From Phragmites australis (Eukaryota; Streptophyta; Magnoliopsida; Poales; Poaceae), in the NCBI RefSeq assembly GCF_958298935.1, contig NC_084942.1, positions 17,739,501-17,803,500 on the forward strand: DNA of 64,000 nucleotides, in the 5' to 3' direction. Position 1 is the stretch's first letter. Each line of letters opens with the position of its first letter. Position numbers and translations under genes: made by a program. Shown here piece by piece: positions 22,463 through 34,630 of the stretch. A model generated the notes under the pieces. It searched no databases. It saw nothing but the letters and a program-made list of their open reading frames with translations, and had not been told where the DNA came from.

Positions 22463-22967
22463 CTCGTCATCGCCTTATGCTCCACCACGTTCCTCCATCC
22501 ACAACATGGGCACAAGATAAGAGGTAAACTTGCCTTCCTCTACGCCTAACAGATGACAAATCGCTTGATTCCCTACCATGAAATTGAGCAAGGGGACAAA
22601 GCTAGAGGGAGGGGGAACGAGGGGGCGGGGGACACTGATGTGAAGAAGAGAGGAATGGGGATTAGGTTAGAGTCCAGTGCAAAAGATACAGTTTGTAGGG
22701 CTAAAGTGCAAAACACACTACCCTCCGGATGTCACTAAAATTCCCGCCAGACCACACTAGCATGCCACATCAGTAGCTGGAGGGTGTCATAGCTATTTTG
22801 GACCTCGACTGATTGACTTAAAAAGATTAGGGAGCCATATCTACAATTTGAGAGTTTGGAAACCAAGATGACATCACGGGAATAGTTTAGGGACTGCTGG
22901 TGCATTTTACTCTTTTATTATCTTTTGTTGATTTATCCTATATCGATCTTGTTATGTTTATTATTGG

Positions 22968-23283
22968 TCGTTGGGGGCCTTGGTTTGTTGTGGAACCTCT
23001 CGTTCGGTGTCTTGATGTTAGTATACTCCTACACTATATTCTTGTCAGTGTTAAGTGCCATGTGCACCACTTCACTCTTTGATTCCATGGTTCTCTCATT
23101 CCTCTTGAACATCATGCATGGCCTCACCCACTATGGCAAATGGTTTGCTCCTGTCTTCTACGACTCGGGTATGTTCTTAGTTGACTCAGTAATGGCGCTA
23201 AGGGTTTGTTATTTTGGTCATAAATATCATTATCTGGCTTGGCCGGTGAGGCTTCTTGTGGAAGATAATTGGCTTGTGGTGAG
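22968..23283 (+). pseudogene. Degenerate copy of DiT1 exon 3
   Basis: Parallels the true exon 3 (14076-14438): the segments VVGGLGL, LSFGVL, MVLSFLLNIM and GLTHYG are recognisable. It has lost the splice acceptor AG, about 45 bp in the middle (the part encoding SGAAHIGAMFTA) and the reading frame after APVFY. It lies downstream of intron-2 sequence at 18774-19131, from which the MULE separates it. No product is expected. Confidence 0.85.
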
Positions 23284-25960
23284 CAACGTAGTAAATGCAA
23301 AATTTGTTTGTTTTCATTTTGGTAGAAGGAAAAAAAGAGAGAAAACTATTCCAATTTTTTTGTGGCACATGTTCCATTGTCCACAATTTTGTTGTCGACA
23401 TGATTGCAACCCATTATTTAGTTGGTATTGACACATTTGTTCTAATCCTTCTAACAGCTAATTGTGATGTCAGGGTGCAATTTATACTAAAAAAAGTTAT
23501 TATAATGAGTTTTTTCTCAATGGATTTTGGAGATCATTATCTACTCTTGTGCATATGGTGATGACCTTTTGCACATTTTTTTTTCATGTTTATGCTTTGC
23601 TTTTGTTCTACCATAGATTGGTGTATCTGATTGCTTTATAGTGCAGGCTGGATATTTGTGCATATTGGGTACAACATCTAGTACCTACAACATCATTGAG
23701 AGTTGTTTCAGGAATATGCTCTAGTAAAATGAGGTGACCTAGATTTTTCTTAGTGGAAATATCTTCGCCAAATACCAAATGCATCATTGTGACTCTCACA
23801 TATGGTTTACCCAATGTTGTATATTATGTTGTTTCTTTCTAAGAATTTTTTCCTTTTCAATATGTCTGAAATTATATTAGAAGTGAAAAAGTACATCATG
23901 ATATTATGTAGAGATCCTTGAGAAATAAAGAAATTATGACTCATTCCTCTTGAACATCATAGATGGCCTCACCCACTATGGCAAAGGGTCTGCTTCTGTC
24001 TTCTATGGCTCTGGGTATATTCTTAGTTGACTCAGTGGTGGCGCTAAAGGTTTGTTATTTTGGTCATAAATATCATTATATTTCTTGGCGGGGAGGCTTT
24101 TGGTGAAAGATAATTGGCTTGTTGTGAGTAGCACAATAAATGAAAATTTTGTTTGTTTTCGTTTTGGTAGAAGGAAAAAAAGGAAAACTATTCCAAATTT
24201 GTGGTGGCACAGGTTCCGTTATCCACAATTTTTTCATCGACATGATTGCAACCAATTATGTAGTTGGTATTGACACATTTGTTCCAATCCTTCCAATAGC
24301 TAATTGCGATGTTAAGGTGCAGTTATATTGCGAAAATTTATTATATTGAGTTTTTTCTTAATAGATTTTGGAGATAATGAATCTACACACCCCATGATGA
24401 CTACCTTTTGCAATGTTTTTTTTTCATGTTTGTGTTTGTTTTTGTTGTGCCTTAGATTGGTGCATTTGATAACTTTATAGTGCAGGCTAGATATCTGTGC
24501 ATACTGGGTATACCATCATTGAAAGTTGTTTTTGAAAGATGTTGCAATAAAAAGAGGTGATCTGGATTTTTCTTAGTGGAAATATCTTCACCAAATACCA
24601 AATGGATCCTTGTGATTCTCGCATATGGTTTACCCAATCTTATATATTATGTTGCTTCTTTCAAGGAATTCTTTTTTATTTTCAATAGGGTTGAAATTAT
24701 ATTAGAAGTGACAAAAATACATCCGCATATTATGTTGAGATCCTTGAGAAATAAAGAAATTATGACTCATTCCTCTCGAACATCATGGATGGTCTCACCC
24801 ACTATGGCAAAGGGTCTGCTCTTGTCTTCGATGGCTCAGGGTATGTTCTCAGTTGACTCAATGGTGGCGTTAAAGGTTTGTTATTTTGGTCATAAATATT
24901 GTTATATGGCTTGGTGGGGGAGGCTTCTGGTGGAAGATAATTGGCTTGTGTTGAGCAGCGTAGTAAACACAAAATTTGTTTGCTTTCAAATCGGTAGAAG
25001 GAAAAAAAAAGGAAAACTATTCCAAATTTGTGGTGGCACAGGTTCCATTGTCCACAATTTTGTCATCGAAATGATTGCAACCCATTATTTATTTATTATT
25101 GACACATTTGTTCCAATCCTTCCAATAGCTAATTGCGATTGTGATGTCAGGGTGCAGTTATGGCAAAAGTTATTATATTGAGTTTTTTCTCAATGGATTT
25201 TGGAGATCATTATCTACACTTGTGCCCATGGTGATGACCTTTTGCACTATTTTTTTTTTCATGTTTGTGCTTTGTTTTTTTTTTTTTGCCTTTTTTTCTG
25301 CCTTAGATTGGTGTATCTGATTGCTTTATAGTGCAGGCTGGCTATTTGTGCATACTGGGTACAACATCTGGTACTTACGATTGGCCTCATTGAGAGTTCT
25401 TTTGGGAAGATGTTCTAGTAAAAAGAGGTGACATGGATTTTTCTTAGTGGAAATATCATCGCCAAATACCAAATGCATCCTTGTGATTCTAACATATGGT
25501 TTACTCGGTTTTTATATTATGATGTTTCTTTTAAGGAATTCTATTTTTTTTTGGATTTTGGAGATGATTATCTACACTTGTGCTCATGGTGACGTCCTTT
25601 TGCGCTGTTTTTTTATGTTTGTGCTTTGTTTTTGTTCTGCCTTAGATTGGTGCATCCGATTACTTTATGGTGCAGGCTAGATATTTGTGCATACAGGGTA
25701 CAACATCTGGTACCTACAATTGGCATCGTTGAGAGGATGCTCTAGTAAAAAGAGGTGACCTGGATTTTTCTTATTGGAAATATCTTCACCAAATACCAAA
25801 TGCATCATTGTGATTCTCACATATGGTTTACCCGATGTTGTATATTATGTTGTTTCTTTCTAGGAATTCTTTTTTTTTTCAATTTGGCTGAAATTATATT
25901 AGAAGTGAAAAATTACATCATGATATTATGTAGAGATCCTTGAGAAATACAGAAATTATG
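23097..25960 (+). repeat. Local tandem array of DiT1 exon 3 end plus 3' flank, about 830-bp unit
   Basis: Three and a half direct repeats: 23097-23941, 23942-24767, 24768-25552 and a partial 25553-25960. Each of the first three opens with CATTCCTCTTGAACATCAT or a close variant (inside DiT1 exon 3, counterpart near 14253). They run through the exon end, the GGTTCCATTGTCCACAATTTTG-like flank and on to AGAAATAAAGAAATTATGACT. The fourth copy lacks the exon part. The source segment at about 14253-14990 is single copy. Copies differ by substitutions and small indels, so the array is not recent. Confidence 0.85.
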
Positions 25961-26654
25961 AAGACAATACAAGCAGATCTTGTTCTTCACCTTCGGTAAC
26001 CTTTGTCATTCATCACCTTGTCCAGCAACAATTGAACAAAGTAGAACATCAGAGCTGGAGTCGAAACCTTATACTAACTCTAACGAGGAACTCCAACCCC
26101 TAGATAACCGCAATAACGAATGCCTTGAATCCATTGTCAAGGCGCATTTGAGACTCTGAACGAACATTGATGGTGCCCTCATTTAAAGAGGTAAAGGATC
26201 AAAACTGGTGCCACCTTCCTCGGACTCGCAGGATCTAGTAGCCTAGAGATAATTTGTGGCTGACGATGATGAAGCCATTGATCCGAAACAAAACAACCTA
26301 CACAAGGGGATGAAGAAGTTCTCCAACCTTACCACAAAGATATGGAGGAAACTTAATCTCACATGTGATTCACCGGAGTCATCGCCATTGATGACGTCAT
26401 AGTCATTGTCGGAGAGATGGATGAACCCTAGCAAAAAGTACCTTTATTGGAGAGAATCCTACTAGTAGATATCAATAAGAAAAATGGGACCACACTCCTC
26501 TTCACCGCCGGCGAGGTTCGTAGGGGTGGAGGAGGAGTGGGGCAAGGGTGCGACAGTGGGGAAGCTCTAGGCTAAATGAGGGTTGCAGCAGTTGAACATG
26601 CCCTGAGCAAGAGTACCGCCAGGTAGGAGAAATATCTTGATCTTGGTTTTCATC
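25961..26654. other. Unidentified insertion in unit 2
   Basis: About 690 bp with no counterpart in unit 1 (compare the junction near 15000). It has neither a clear open frame nor recognisable terminal repeats. The text is moderately GC-rich and resembles a diverged, truncated repeat. Confidence 0.4.
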
Positions 26655-27262
26655 TTGGAACTACGATATGATACATTGGCGTTGGCCATGGCTCGCTAGT
26701 TAACTACTGACTCTGTTGCAAAATTGATGGGGCTGTTTGAGTTGACACGGTGTCTAAAGTTAAGCTGTCACTATGACCATTAGTATCATTTTTGTGATAT
26801 ATATAGTATTGTTGATGAATACAAAAATCATTATCATGGTGAATAGCTTTCAAATATGAAACTCGTGCCAGCACTTTTATGTTAATGTCACTAAACAAGT
26901 TAGTAACATAGTGTTGTTTGTCTATTTGTTGGGTTTGGTTCTCACTTCTCAGAATGCCTATGGACTTGATATGTTTGGACAAATGTCTTGAATTGTATTA
27001 ATGATACTGGATAAAGTACACTAATACCCAATTCCACGTCAGAGATTTTCAGTGAACATGTTCAAATCCTGCGCCTCCAGGTATTGTCCAAGAGAGGAAA
27101 ACTTGAGATTTATTTGTGCCCAAGTCAGCCTAGTGTTCGTTTCCAGCATGTGTTTCGTAACTGCTGTTCTGAACAACATATGTGTCATCACGGGCAAATG
27201 AAATCTGGCGAGAGAATAAACAAGAGATAAGAACAAATCTAAATCAAATTGATCTAGGTAGG
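26655..27262. other. Duplicated flank plus unassigned sequence
   Basis: 26670-26790 matches unit 1 near 15010-15120 (GTTGGCCATGGCTCG, TTGACACGGTGTCTAAAG). From about 26790 to 27262 I find no match in unit 1 and no gene or element signature. Confidence 0.45.
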
Positions 27263-28650
27263 TGTCGGTGACATAGGAACCAGGGGTCCCTGAGTCCCGA
27301 GGCCAGGTCAGTAGAGTCCCGGGAGAGGGTCCTCGGGGCCATAAACAGTGGTCCCCAAACACCCGAGTTCCCCGATGACTCGAGAAAGACCAAGTACCGG
27401 GAAGAGAGTACTCAGGACTGCGAACAGTAGCCCCCGAGCACTCAAGTCCCCCGACGACACGAAAAGCCAAGTATCGGGAAGAGGGTGCTCGGGGTTGTGA
27501 ACAGTGGCCCCCGAGCACCCGAGTCCCCCGAGGACCCTAGGGGAAGTTAGTTTCGGGAGAGAGTGCTCGAGTCTGTGAACAGTGGCCCCCGAGCACTCGG
27601 TTCCCCGAGGACTCGAACAGCCAGTTCTGGGAGAGAGTGCTCAGGGCCGTGAACAGTGGTCCCCGAGCACTCGGTTCCCCGAGGACCAAGAAAGGGCATA
27701 TCCGGGAGAGAGTGCTCGGGGCTGTGAATAGTGGCCCCCGAGCACTCGGTTCCCCGAGGGCCTAAGAAGTTTTTCACCGGTAGCCCCCACAGAGGTCCAG
27801 CGGTGAGGTGTCAACTGGTGAGAAGCCCGATGCCGCATTTAAGAGGGCACGTGGCCTGTCACTTCCAACTGCTCCCCCCACGCTTGCTGTCAGTCCCTGC
27901 CACGGCCTGGCAGGGAGGCGTGGAGACATTTAATGCACGGGTCCCATCCCGCGTCATCCGATGTGCCTCGGGATAGCGTCGCGAAGCCCAAGGCGCCCTG
28001 CCTGCCGCCCTGCTGTGTCAGGCTTGCTCTGACCGGTTGGGCATGCCGGGCTGCTCGGTGGCTGCCCGGTGGGCCCTCCCTGCGGCGTCCGTTGAAAAAT
28101 GGCATGATGACTTACAAGACCGGGCGGGGCGCATTTTCAACCCTCCCCGTCACCTCGCGCAGCAGCCCATGATGGTTGCTTTCCATTTATGGCGCCTTGG
28201 AACTCGCACCATCCTTATCTGGGAACGCTACCGTCCCGACGAGTATAAAGGCTGGGCGGGCTCCCTGGAGAAGAAAAAAGGCAAGAAAAAGGGGAAGTCA
28301 AGTTCAGTACAAGCTGAGATCAAGACAGAAACCAGTTCAAGATCACCGAGAACAAGGAGCACGAAGCTCTAGACTAGATAAATATTCTTGTAACCTAGCA
28401 AACACTCAGAGAAACATTCTCAGGGTATTTATAGCATACACACAGGAGTAGGGTGTTACGCTCGGTGCGGCCTGAACCTGTCTAAAAACTTCCTGAGCAT
28501 TTACTACTTCTTGCATCCGATCATTCCACTCCACCTGCATCGTATTTACGCCCATTTATTTCACCCGCAAAACGGATTCAGAATCATCCCCCGGCCGAAT
28601 CTCAAAGGGGGTCCCTCCGGATCCCTGCTTGAGGAGTTCACCCTCCGACA
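27263..28650 (+). mobile_element. Solo LTR carrying an internal minisatellite
   Basis: Starts TGTCGGTGACATAGGAACC and ends CACCCTCCGACA, the TG…CA ends of an LTR. A second member of the same family sits at 51212-52526. It has a TATA box TATAAAG at 28244-28250 and plant-type polyadenylation context near 28378 (AATAAATATTC). No internal coding region follows, so it is a solo LTR. The 5-bp flanks (GTAGG / ATGGG) do not match, so the target duplication has decayed or the site was rearranged. Confidence 0.75.
27321..27765 (+). repeat. LTR minisatellite, about 6 copies of a 75-84 bp unit
   Basis: Each unit contains GGGAGAGAGTGCTCGGGG, then GTGAACAGTGGCCCCCGAGC, then a TTCCCCGAGGAC-like segment and a variable part. 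The partner LTR at 51212 has about four copies, so unit number varies between family members. Open frames read from this stretch are repeat artefacts. Confidence 0.8.
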
Positions 28651-29813
28651 ATGGGAAAATATAAAAAGAAACTAAAGAAGTAAAAAAGTATTTTTTAAAT
28701 ATATGGATGTACAACCCACTCACCACCATCGAGGGTGCCGGAAAAGAGTGGTGAGGAGCCGCCGTTCACCCCAGTAGCAAGGCTCCTCCTCACGGTCATT
28801 CACCATTCGTGAGCGACAAAACAGGAACTCGGTTAAGTCTGGCTATTATTCCGAACATTGGCACCTCATCCCCCCATCTAGTTTGCTATGAAGATCAACT
28901 TGATCTGCAAAGAAAACTAGATCAAATTATATTTGATCTAGGAATCAAACTTGATCTAGGCCATTAGAAGGACGATGGTACTTAGGCCCTATTTGTTTGG
29001 GCTTCTGGTGGCTTCTTCTCAGAAGCCAGAAGCTGAAACAAACAACATGTTTTTGCTAACTTCTGGTTATGAATCTTGAGAAGCAAAAGCAGTCTTTACT
29101 ACTATAGAAGTCAAGAAGCCAGAAGCAAGTTTGAATGTGCTTGTACTAGAAGGCTTTTAGAGAAACTGCAGCTTGTAGACCTGCCAGTGGTGGAAGCAAC
29201 AAAGTCATAGGAGGGGGGTTGATCTTCTTCTACCTCCTCCTCCATCTTTGCTCCCTCTTTTTCTTCTCTTGCAAAAATGGAGGGGGCTTGGGGGGCTATA
29301 GCCCGTAGGGAGGGCTTGAGCCTCTCTCGCCCCGCTGAAGATTGCCGCTGGCACCTGCTGATGCTATTCCCCATGGAGAATAGGCCAGCAATCAAGTTGC
29401 ATGTATGATTGTGATGTAGAGCAGTGTGCACATTAAGCTAAGCAAGAGAAAATGACATGCACTTTCTTCGTGGGAGGCAATAGATCCAGAGCCAAAAACA
29501 AGGAGGGTTCTCCCTCCTCATCTTCCTCCTCTTCCTCTTTTTCTCTTCTTCTTCATCCCTCCTCCTCCTCATTTTCTCTTCTTTTCCTCTTCCATGCCCA
29601 AAAATTGAGGAGAGAGGGGAGGGGTTAGGGGCTCCCAAGTGTGCTTGGAGGTAAGGTTGCTCCTCGATGTGCCCTACCCTAGGGTTACCATGAAATTAAA
29701 GAAAATGAGCTAGTTTTCATGTCAATCCGAATGAGTCAGGTGTAATCTCGTCAATCGATCTAAGCGAAACCCTTATGCTGATAATTATATAATTTGACAC
29801 CTCAAGAAAGTAA
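28651..29813. other. Mixed repeat remnants and duplicated flank
   Basis: 28651-28984 has no recognised feature. 28985-29130 (GGCCCTATTTGTTTGGGCTTCTGG, written here in two pieces: GGCCCTATTTG and TTTGGGCTTCTGG) resembles one end of a grass MITE. 29160-29345 and 29465-29690 hold pyrimidine-rich pieces akin to the hAT-like element at 15631-16728 (GGGCTCCCAAGTGTGC versus GGGCTCCCATGTGCGC). 29405-29480 and 29690-29813 match unit 1 near 15160-15215 and 15465-15560. Confidence 0.45.
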
Positions 29814-29817
29814 CTAG

Positions 29818-30720
29818 AAAGGGAGCGCACTGTTGGAGCGCATGGTCTGTGGCCGCCGATGCCAACGTTTTGTGACCTCGGGCAATGCAGGTTATATGGT
29901 TGTACAGTTATAGAATTGTCACTATATGTCTATTTGTTCTAAATGACAATCAATGTTGTGTAATGTTGGAAGATGTTACAACCAAAACAGAAGCAACCAA
30001 CGATTTTGACGTATGAAATGATAAAGGGACATTTGCATCAGAGCATGAACTCTTTGATATGTTTTTCTCCTTTTTCAGATTTATATTTTTTAGCACAAAC
30101 AATCGATAAGAATGTCATATCCAAAATATGGCAATCAACAAAAAAAAAACACTTTGTCTGGTTTCTAGTCAAAGCAGTCAAACTCCCAACTGGGAAGGCT
30201 TTTCAACTCTTGTTGCTTATCGCTTGTGGTAGATCCATGTTTATCATGCTTATCCTTTTAAATTGCACTCAGCGGGGCATCCAATGTACATTTTAAAGAG
30301 GACAATGAGCATTGTGCCACAATGACGGATAAGAATTCCATCTCAAATGTACTGATGAAAGATGTAGAAGTTAGTTGTAAACCCGACAGGAGCCCACACT
30401 AAAAATCTACAATTTCAAGACAATAAGGACTTTCAGTGCCCCATTTCTAAATACTGCAAAAGCTGTAAGGGAGGGGTATGAATTGAATTTTTGCTGAGTA
30501 TAGAATAAAGAAGTGATTGGCAAAAAACAACACATAACTTTATTAGTACAAACAGGTCCAAACTATGCCCCACACATCATTTCACATAGATAGGATAACC
30601 CTAAAGGTACTGGACAGATTATTGAAAGCAATATTGTTTGCTGAACCTAATAGCTTTGCCCAAAAAAATATAAAGTCAGGCAGTAAATTATAACTTTGGT
30701 AAGTAGAGAAACAACTTGGT
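29818..30720. other. 3' part of the Helitron-like element, non-coding
   Basis: AT-rich, no recognised gene on either strand. The open stretch 29973-30296 (+) has no family resemblance. Confidence 0.4.
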
Positions 30721-33700
30721 TGTAAGACCCCCGTTACCGGAATCTCCTGTGCCTCTTGTATCAATCCGTGGATTACATAGCTGATACGTACAATATAACA
30801 GTCATAGTATCATAGTCAAACTTTGTACATTATAGAAAGGCTCATATAAAAGGTTACAAACTGTATTGTACATTACAACCTTGGCCTAGCGGCCATCAAA
30901 ATACACAGCGGAACAAAAGCCCAGGCCACAAGCAGCGAGGGTGTGAATGCGACTTTAGAGACTACTCTTCATCCCCGGATTCACCTCTGATGAAGTCAGC
31001 ATCGGCTTCTTCATCTGAATGACAGCAAGAGTTAGTACGAAAGGTACTCAACAAGCCATATACTATTTTAAAGTGTTGATAGATGCATAAAGGGGTATTT
31101 CAAAGGCAAGTCTTTACGGTTTTAGTTTTAGCGTAAAGTAGTTTTATGCAGGTCGTCTGTGGTATCATCAGCTAATGACTTTAAAACAGTTCACATAGTT
31201 CAAAAATCGGTAACAAGCTATATATGGGGGTTTTTGGTCCTGGGAGAGGCTACACCTCACTCTGAAGTCCCTATTATCACATCTGATATACCTCTAGTAC
31301 CACACAACTTCTAGCGGATCGAGCCAGAAATCTCATCACACGGACATCTAGTCCACACACTCACTCATCAAGACACACGCACCCGGAGTCTATTCAAGCG
31401 TGATCATGCCTTCGCACGCCTATGACCGTGGACATGACTATTCGAATAGATTTACACTCTGCAGAGGTTGCACAGCTTTACCCACACGATATGCTCAGTC
31501 TTTAACCGTAGCCAGCGGAGGAGCGAATCATACCGAGACCCTTCATACACCTTTCCTTCTGGGCTTTTCCACGAGATATGTCAAGTACCAGAGCTGCATG
31601 TTCTGAAGGCCAGCTTTCCTTTTTAAGCCTAGACCGGTTCCTGAAACCTTCAAACAGCGGGACAGATGGACTATTGGCTGCTCGCTGCTCTCAGCCTCCT
31701 GGTACGATGCTCAACTCAGTCCGGTGAAGGAAAAGTCAAGTCCTACCCATATATGACGCATGGTTGCACAGGGGTGGCCACGCATGATGGCGCAAGACTC
31801 GATCCTTAAGCGGTTGGGCCAGGCATCTTCATTGGCAATGAATACCACCAGGTAACTCAAGCCCTCAAGAGCATCCTCCCCGAAGGACCACTCTGCCTGT
31901 CCGCGCCAAAACAATTTTCGCCCATTTTTACACATCTCCTATCATATCCCATATGACATCAAGGATTTCGCAACTATCACGGGATTCACAACCATCAATG
32001 ATTCATGGTATATGAGTTAATATTGATCATGGTAAATCGTCATCTCCGAGGAGATGCATTTAAAAGCGACGTCTTCGAGAAGACGTATTCAATCCTAAGC
32101 ATGCTAGATATCAATGCATCGTCCATTGTTATTATAGTTAACAATAGGTAATCCTAGGGTGATATGTATATTGGATGATAACATTTATGGCATGGCAAGT
32201 GTTTAATAGGATTAACTAGTGCAAGTGGTCTGTAAAAGCGCAATACATAGCACATGCGGTAATATGTCAAGTTTTAGTTATTCATATAGATTATTTAAAA
32301 ATATTGGTTCAATATGATCAAGGAATTAGGATTTGCACGCTTCTGACACTTCCTACGCAGAACTCGTAGAAGTTGAGCTTTTCTGCAGTTATAACCACGA
32401 TCAATAACGAGCTATACTAGAGAATAATCAAATAACACCAAATGGAAATACAAATGAGCCCTAATAGACATCACATTTTGGCAGATCAATAGATCTTGAT
32501 TTTAGATGAATTTCGGTGAAAGAATCGCCGAAATCAGAGTCAGAACAGAGAAGTTATCTCTCTCGGAAGATTTAATCAAAAATTAAATCCGAAAATTACG
32601 AAATAGTACTATTCATAGGTTGGACCCATATGTGGGGCCCACTGAACAGTAGCCTGGGTCCACATGAACAGTACCTCAGTGGGACCCACATGAATAGTCT
32701 GGTTGGGCCGAAATGGGCTTGGATTGGGCCGGTCGGGCTTGGGTTGCACATTATTGGGTTACATAGTACTGGCCCACTTGGGTTGGGCTGGTTGGCTAAT
32801 GGGCCACGGAGGTAGGCCAGTCCACTAAGCGACCCGTTTGGTGGCTCGGCCGGCCACTGGGCCGAGCCAAGGCTGGCCGAGTCATGGCCCATGGCCAATC
32901 TGCGCAAGCACACAGACGCGCGAGCACGCGAGAGTGGTAGGAGGGAGGGGATTTGGCCAGCGGCGAGAAATCCTACGGCAGCATGCTCGGGAAAGCTCGC
33001 CGGAGGGAGGCTCTCATAGCAGTTCGACGGGAGTTCAACGCTGGGCTTCTACTCAACATGGTGGACTCGGCTAGGCAGCATCTCGACGGCGGCCGGCAGC
33101 GAATGCCGTGCTAGATCACGGTTGGAGAGGAGAAAGTAGCGCGACGCAATTTTGACAGCACCTCCCTTGCATGGGGAGGTGCCAACCTGCAAGAAAAAGG
33201 AGCCACTGGCCCCCGGCAACACAGTGCGATGGCTGGTGACAACACAGGGCAAGGAACACGTCGGCGGTGACAACTACATGGCGGCGGAGAGCAAAGCTCA
33301 CGGCGGCGCGCGACATCTAGCTAAGAGAGGGGCACGGGGATGCCTACATGCTATCTACGCGGTGCTAGGGTGACAAAAGGCTCACCAGGGGTACGAACGG
33401 TGGGGGGTTGGTCGCGGTGACTGGCGGTTTGTCGAGGAGGCGATGGCGGACGGCTCGGCTCCGTTGCACGGGCGGCTCACGTTGGCTTCCGGTGGATGGG
33501 CGGTGGCACAAGGATGGCATCGAGCTCCTAGGGCTCCTCGGTAGCAAGTTGACGTCAAGATGATGAGCGCGAGGTGAGGCAAGATGGAGAAAGAGAGAGA
33601 GAGGTAGTGGCCGATCTCTATTTATAAAGGGGAGGGAGAGCTGGAGAGAGACGGTGCGGGTTGTTGGCATCACAGGACATCGGCGGCGAGGTGGCGGCCG

Positions 33701-34625
33701 GCGCCCACCTTGTTTGTTGGAGCATGGGCGTGCTCTGCACTGTCCATGCGCAAGTGGGGCGTGGAAGTCACGCGTGTAGAGGCATGGGCAGCAGTGAGAG
33801 AGAGGGAGGGAGAGAGAGAAGAGAGAGAGAGCGGAGAAAGGGGGAGCTGGTCGGAGGATTTTCCCGGGGGGAACGGTGGTCGACGGTGGGCGTGATGCGC
33901 TGGAAAGGGAAGGAGGGAGGAGAGGGAGAGGAGGCGCTTGGGTGACGATCGAATGAGCAACACGTGGCCCAGTGGATGGCTGAGGGCGCGCGAGCGCTCG
34001 CGCGTGAGTGGGCCGGCGTCCAGCACGAGGGAACGGCTAAGGGTTCCGGTGGCTTGGCTGCGGCCTAGTTGCAGGAGAGGGAGAGAAGGAGAAAGGGCCG
34101 GGCCAAGAAAGAGAGGGAAAAGAAAACCGGCTTGGGAGAGAAATAGAAGGAGAAAAAGAAAGAGAGAAAGAAAAAGGTTTTGGAATATTTCAAATAAGGG
34201 AATTTGAATTTGGTTTCTACTTTGGATTCAGATCAACTTCATTTGGAGTATTTGAACTTGGATCTTAAGACTTTCTAAGATGATTTGAATCAAAGGATCC
34301 GAACTCGAATTTGGATTTGTGCTGAGTAGAATCTATGAGTAGAATTGAAATTGAGAGATATTCAATTTCAAATCTCTACACAAAGAACCACAAAAATCTC
34401 AACTAATGCATATGATCCATCTTAAAGCATATATTATTTTTAAATTGATTCTAGTGCATTTTGGGAATACCTATTCAACTTGACACTCTTAACACACATA
34501 TGAATGTATACATACTGGTATACACATATACTCCCTTGACTTTAATTACCTTAATTAATCATAAAAAGTTTTAATTTGGAGTGAATTTGGTAATTTATCA
34601 ACATGCTTAAACTTAGGATGTTACA
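30721..34625 (-). mobile_element. Large solo LTR (Tekay/Del-like), 3905 bp
   Basis: Exact 5-bp target duplication TTGGT at 30716-30720 and 34626-34630. On the minus strand it begins TGTAACATCCTAAG and ends GGGGGTCTTACA, the TGTAAC… start common in long LTRs of grass Del/Tekay chromoviruses. The interior has an AT-rich start, a GC-rich block (about 34200-32600 on the plus scale) and no gag or pol. Open frames inside (for example 33365-33673) lack any protein similarity. The lineage is inferred from length and ends only. Confidence 0.8.
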
Positions 34626-34630
34626 TTGGT

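Larger units (their letters stand above)
19141..22912. mobile_element. Mutator-like element (MULE), 3772 bp, deleted
   Basis: Perfect 9-bp target duplication TTTTATTAT at 19132-19140 and 22913-22921. Long terminal inverted repeats of about 165 bp (19141-19306 and 22747-22912) begin GAGTAAAGTGCACCAGCAG and GAGTAAAATGCACCAGCAG when both are read inward. It holds the N-terminal part of a MuDR-type transposase on + and a broken second gene on -. The DDE catalytic domain expected after the DNA-binding part is missing, so the copy cannot move by itself. It separates the duplicated DiT1 intron from its exon copy. Confidence 0.9.

Noticed and set aside
23295..24349. Repeated small open frames as a gene family
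   Set aside because: They are the non-coding flank of DiT1 exon 3 in the tandem array and contain no domain.
27039..27838. Minus-strand frames with repeated protein segments
   Set aside because: They are the LTR minisatellite translated, not a repeat protein.
33365..34207. Several 60-118 codon frames in the GC-rich part of the solo LTR
   Set aside because: Overlapping on both strands, low complexity, no similarity to any protein I know.
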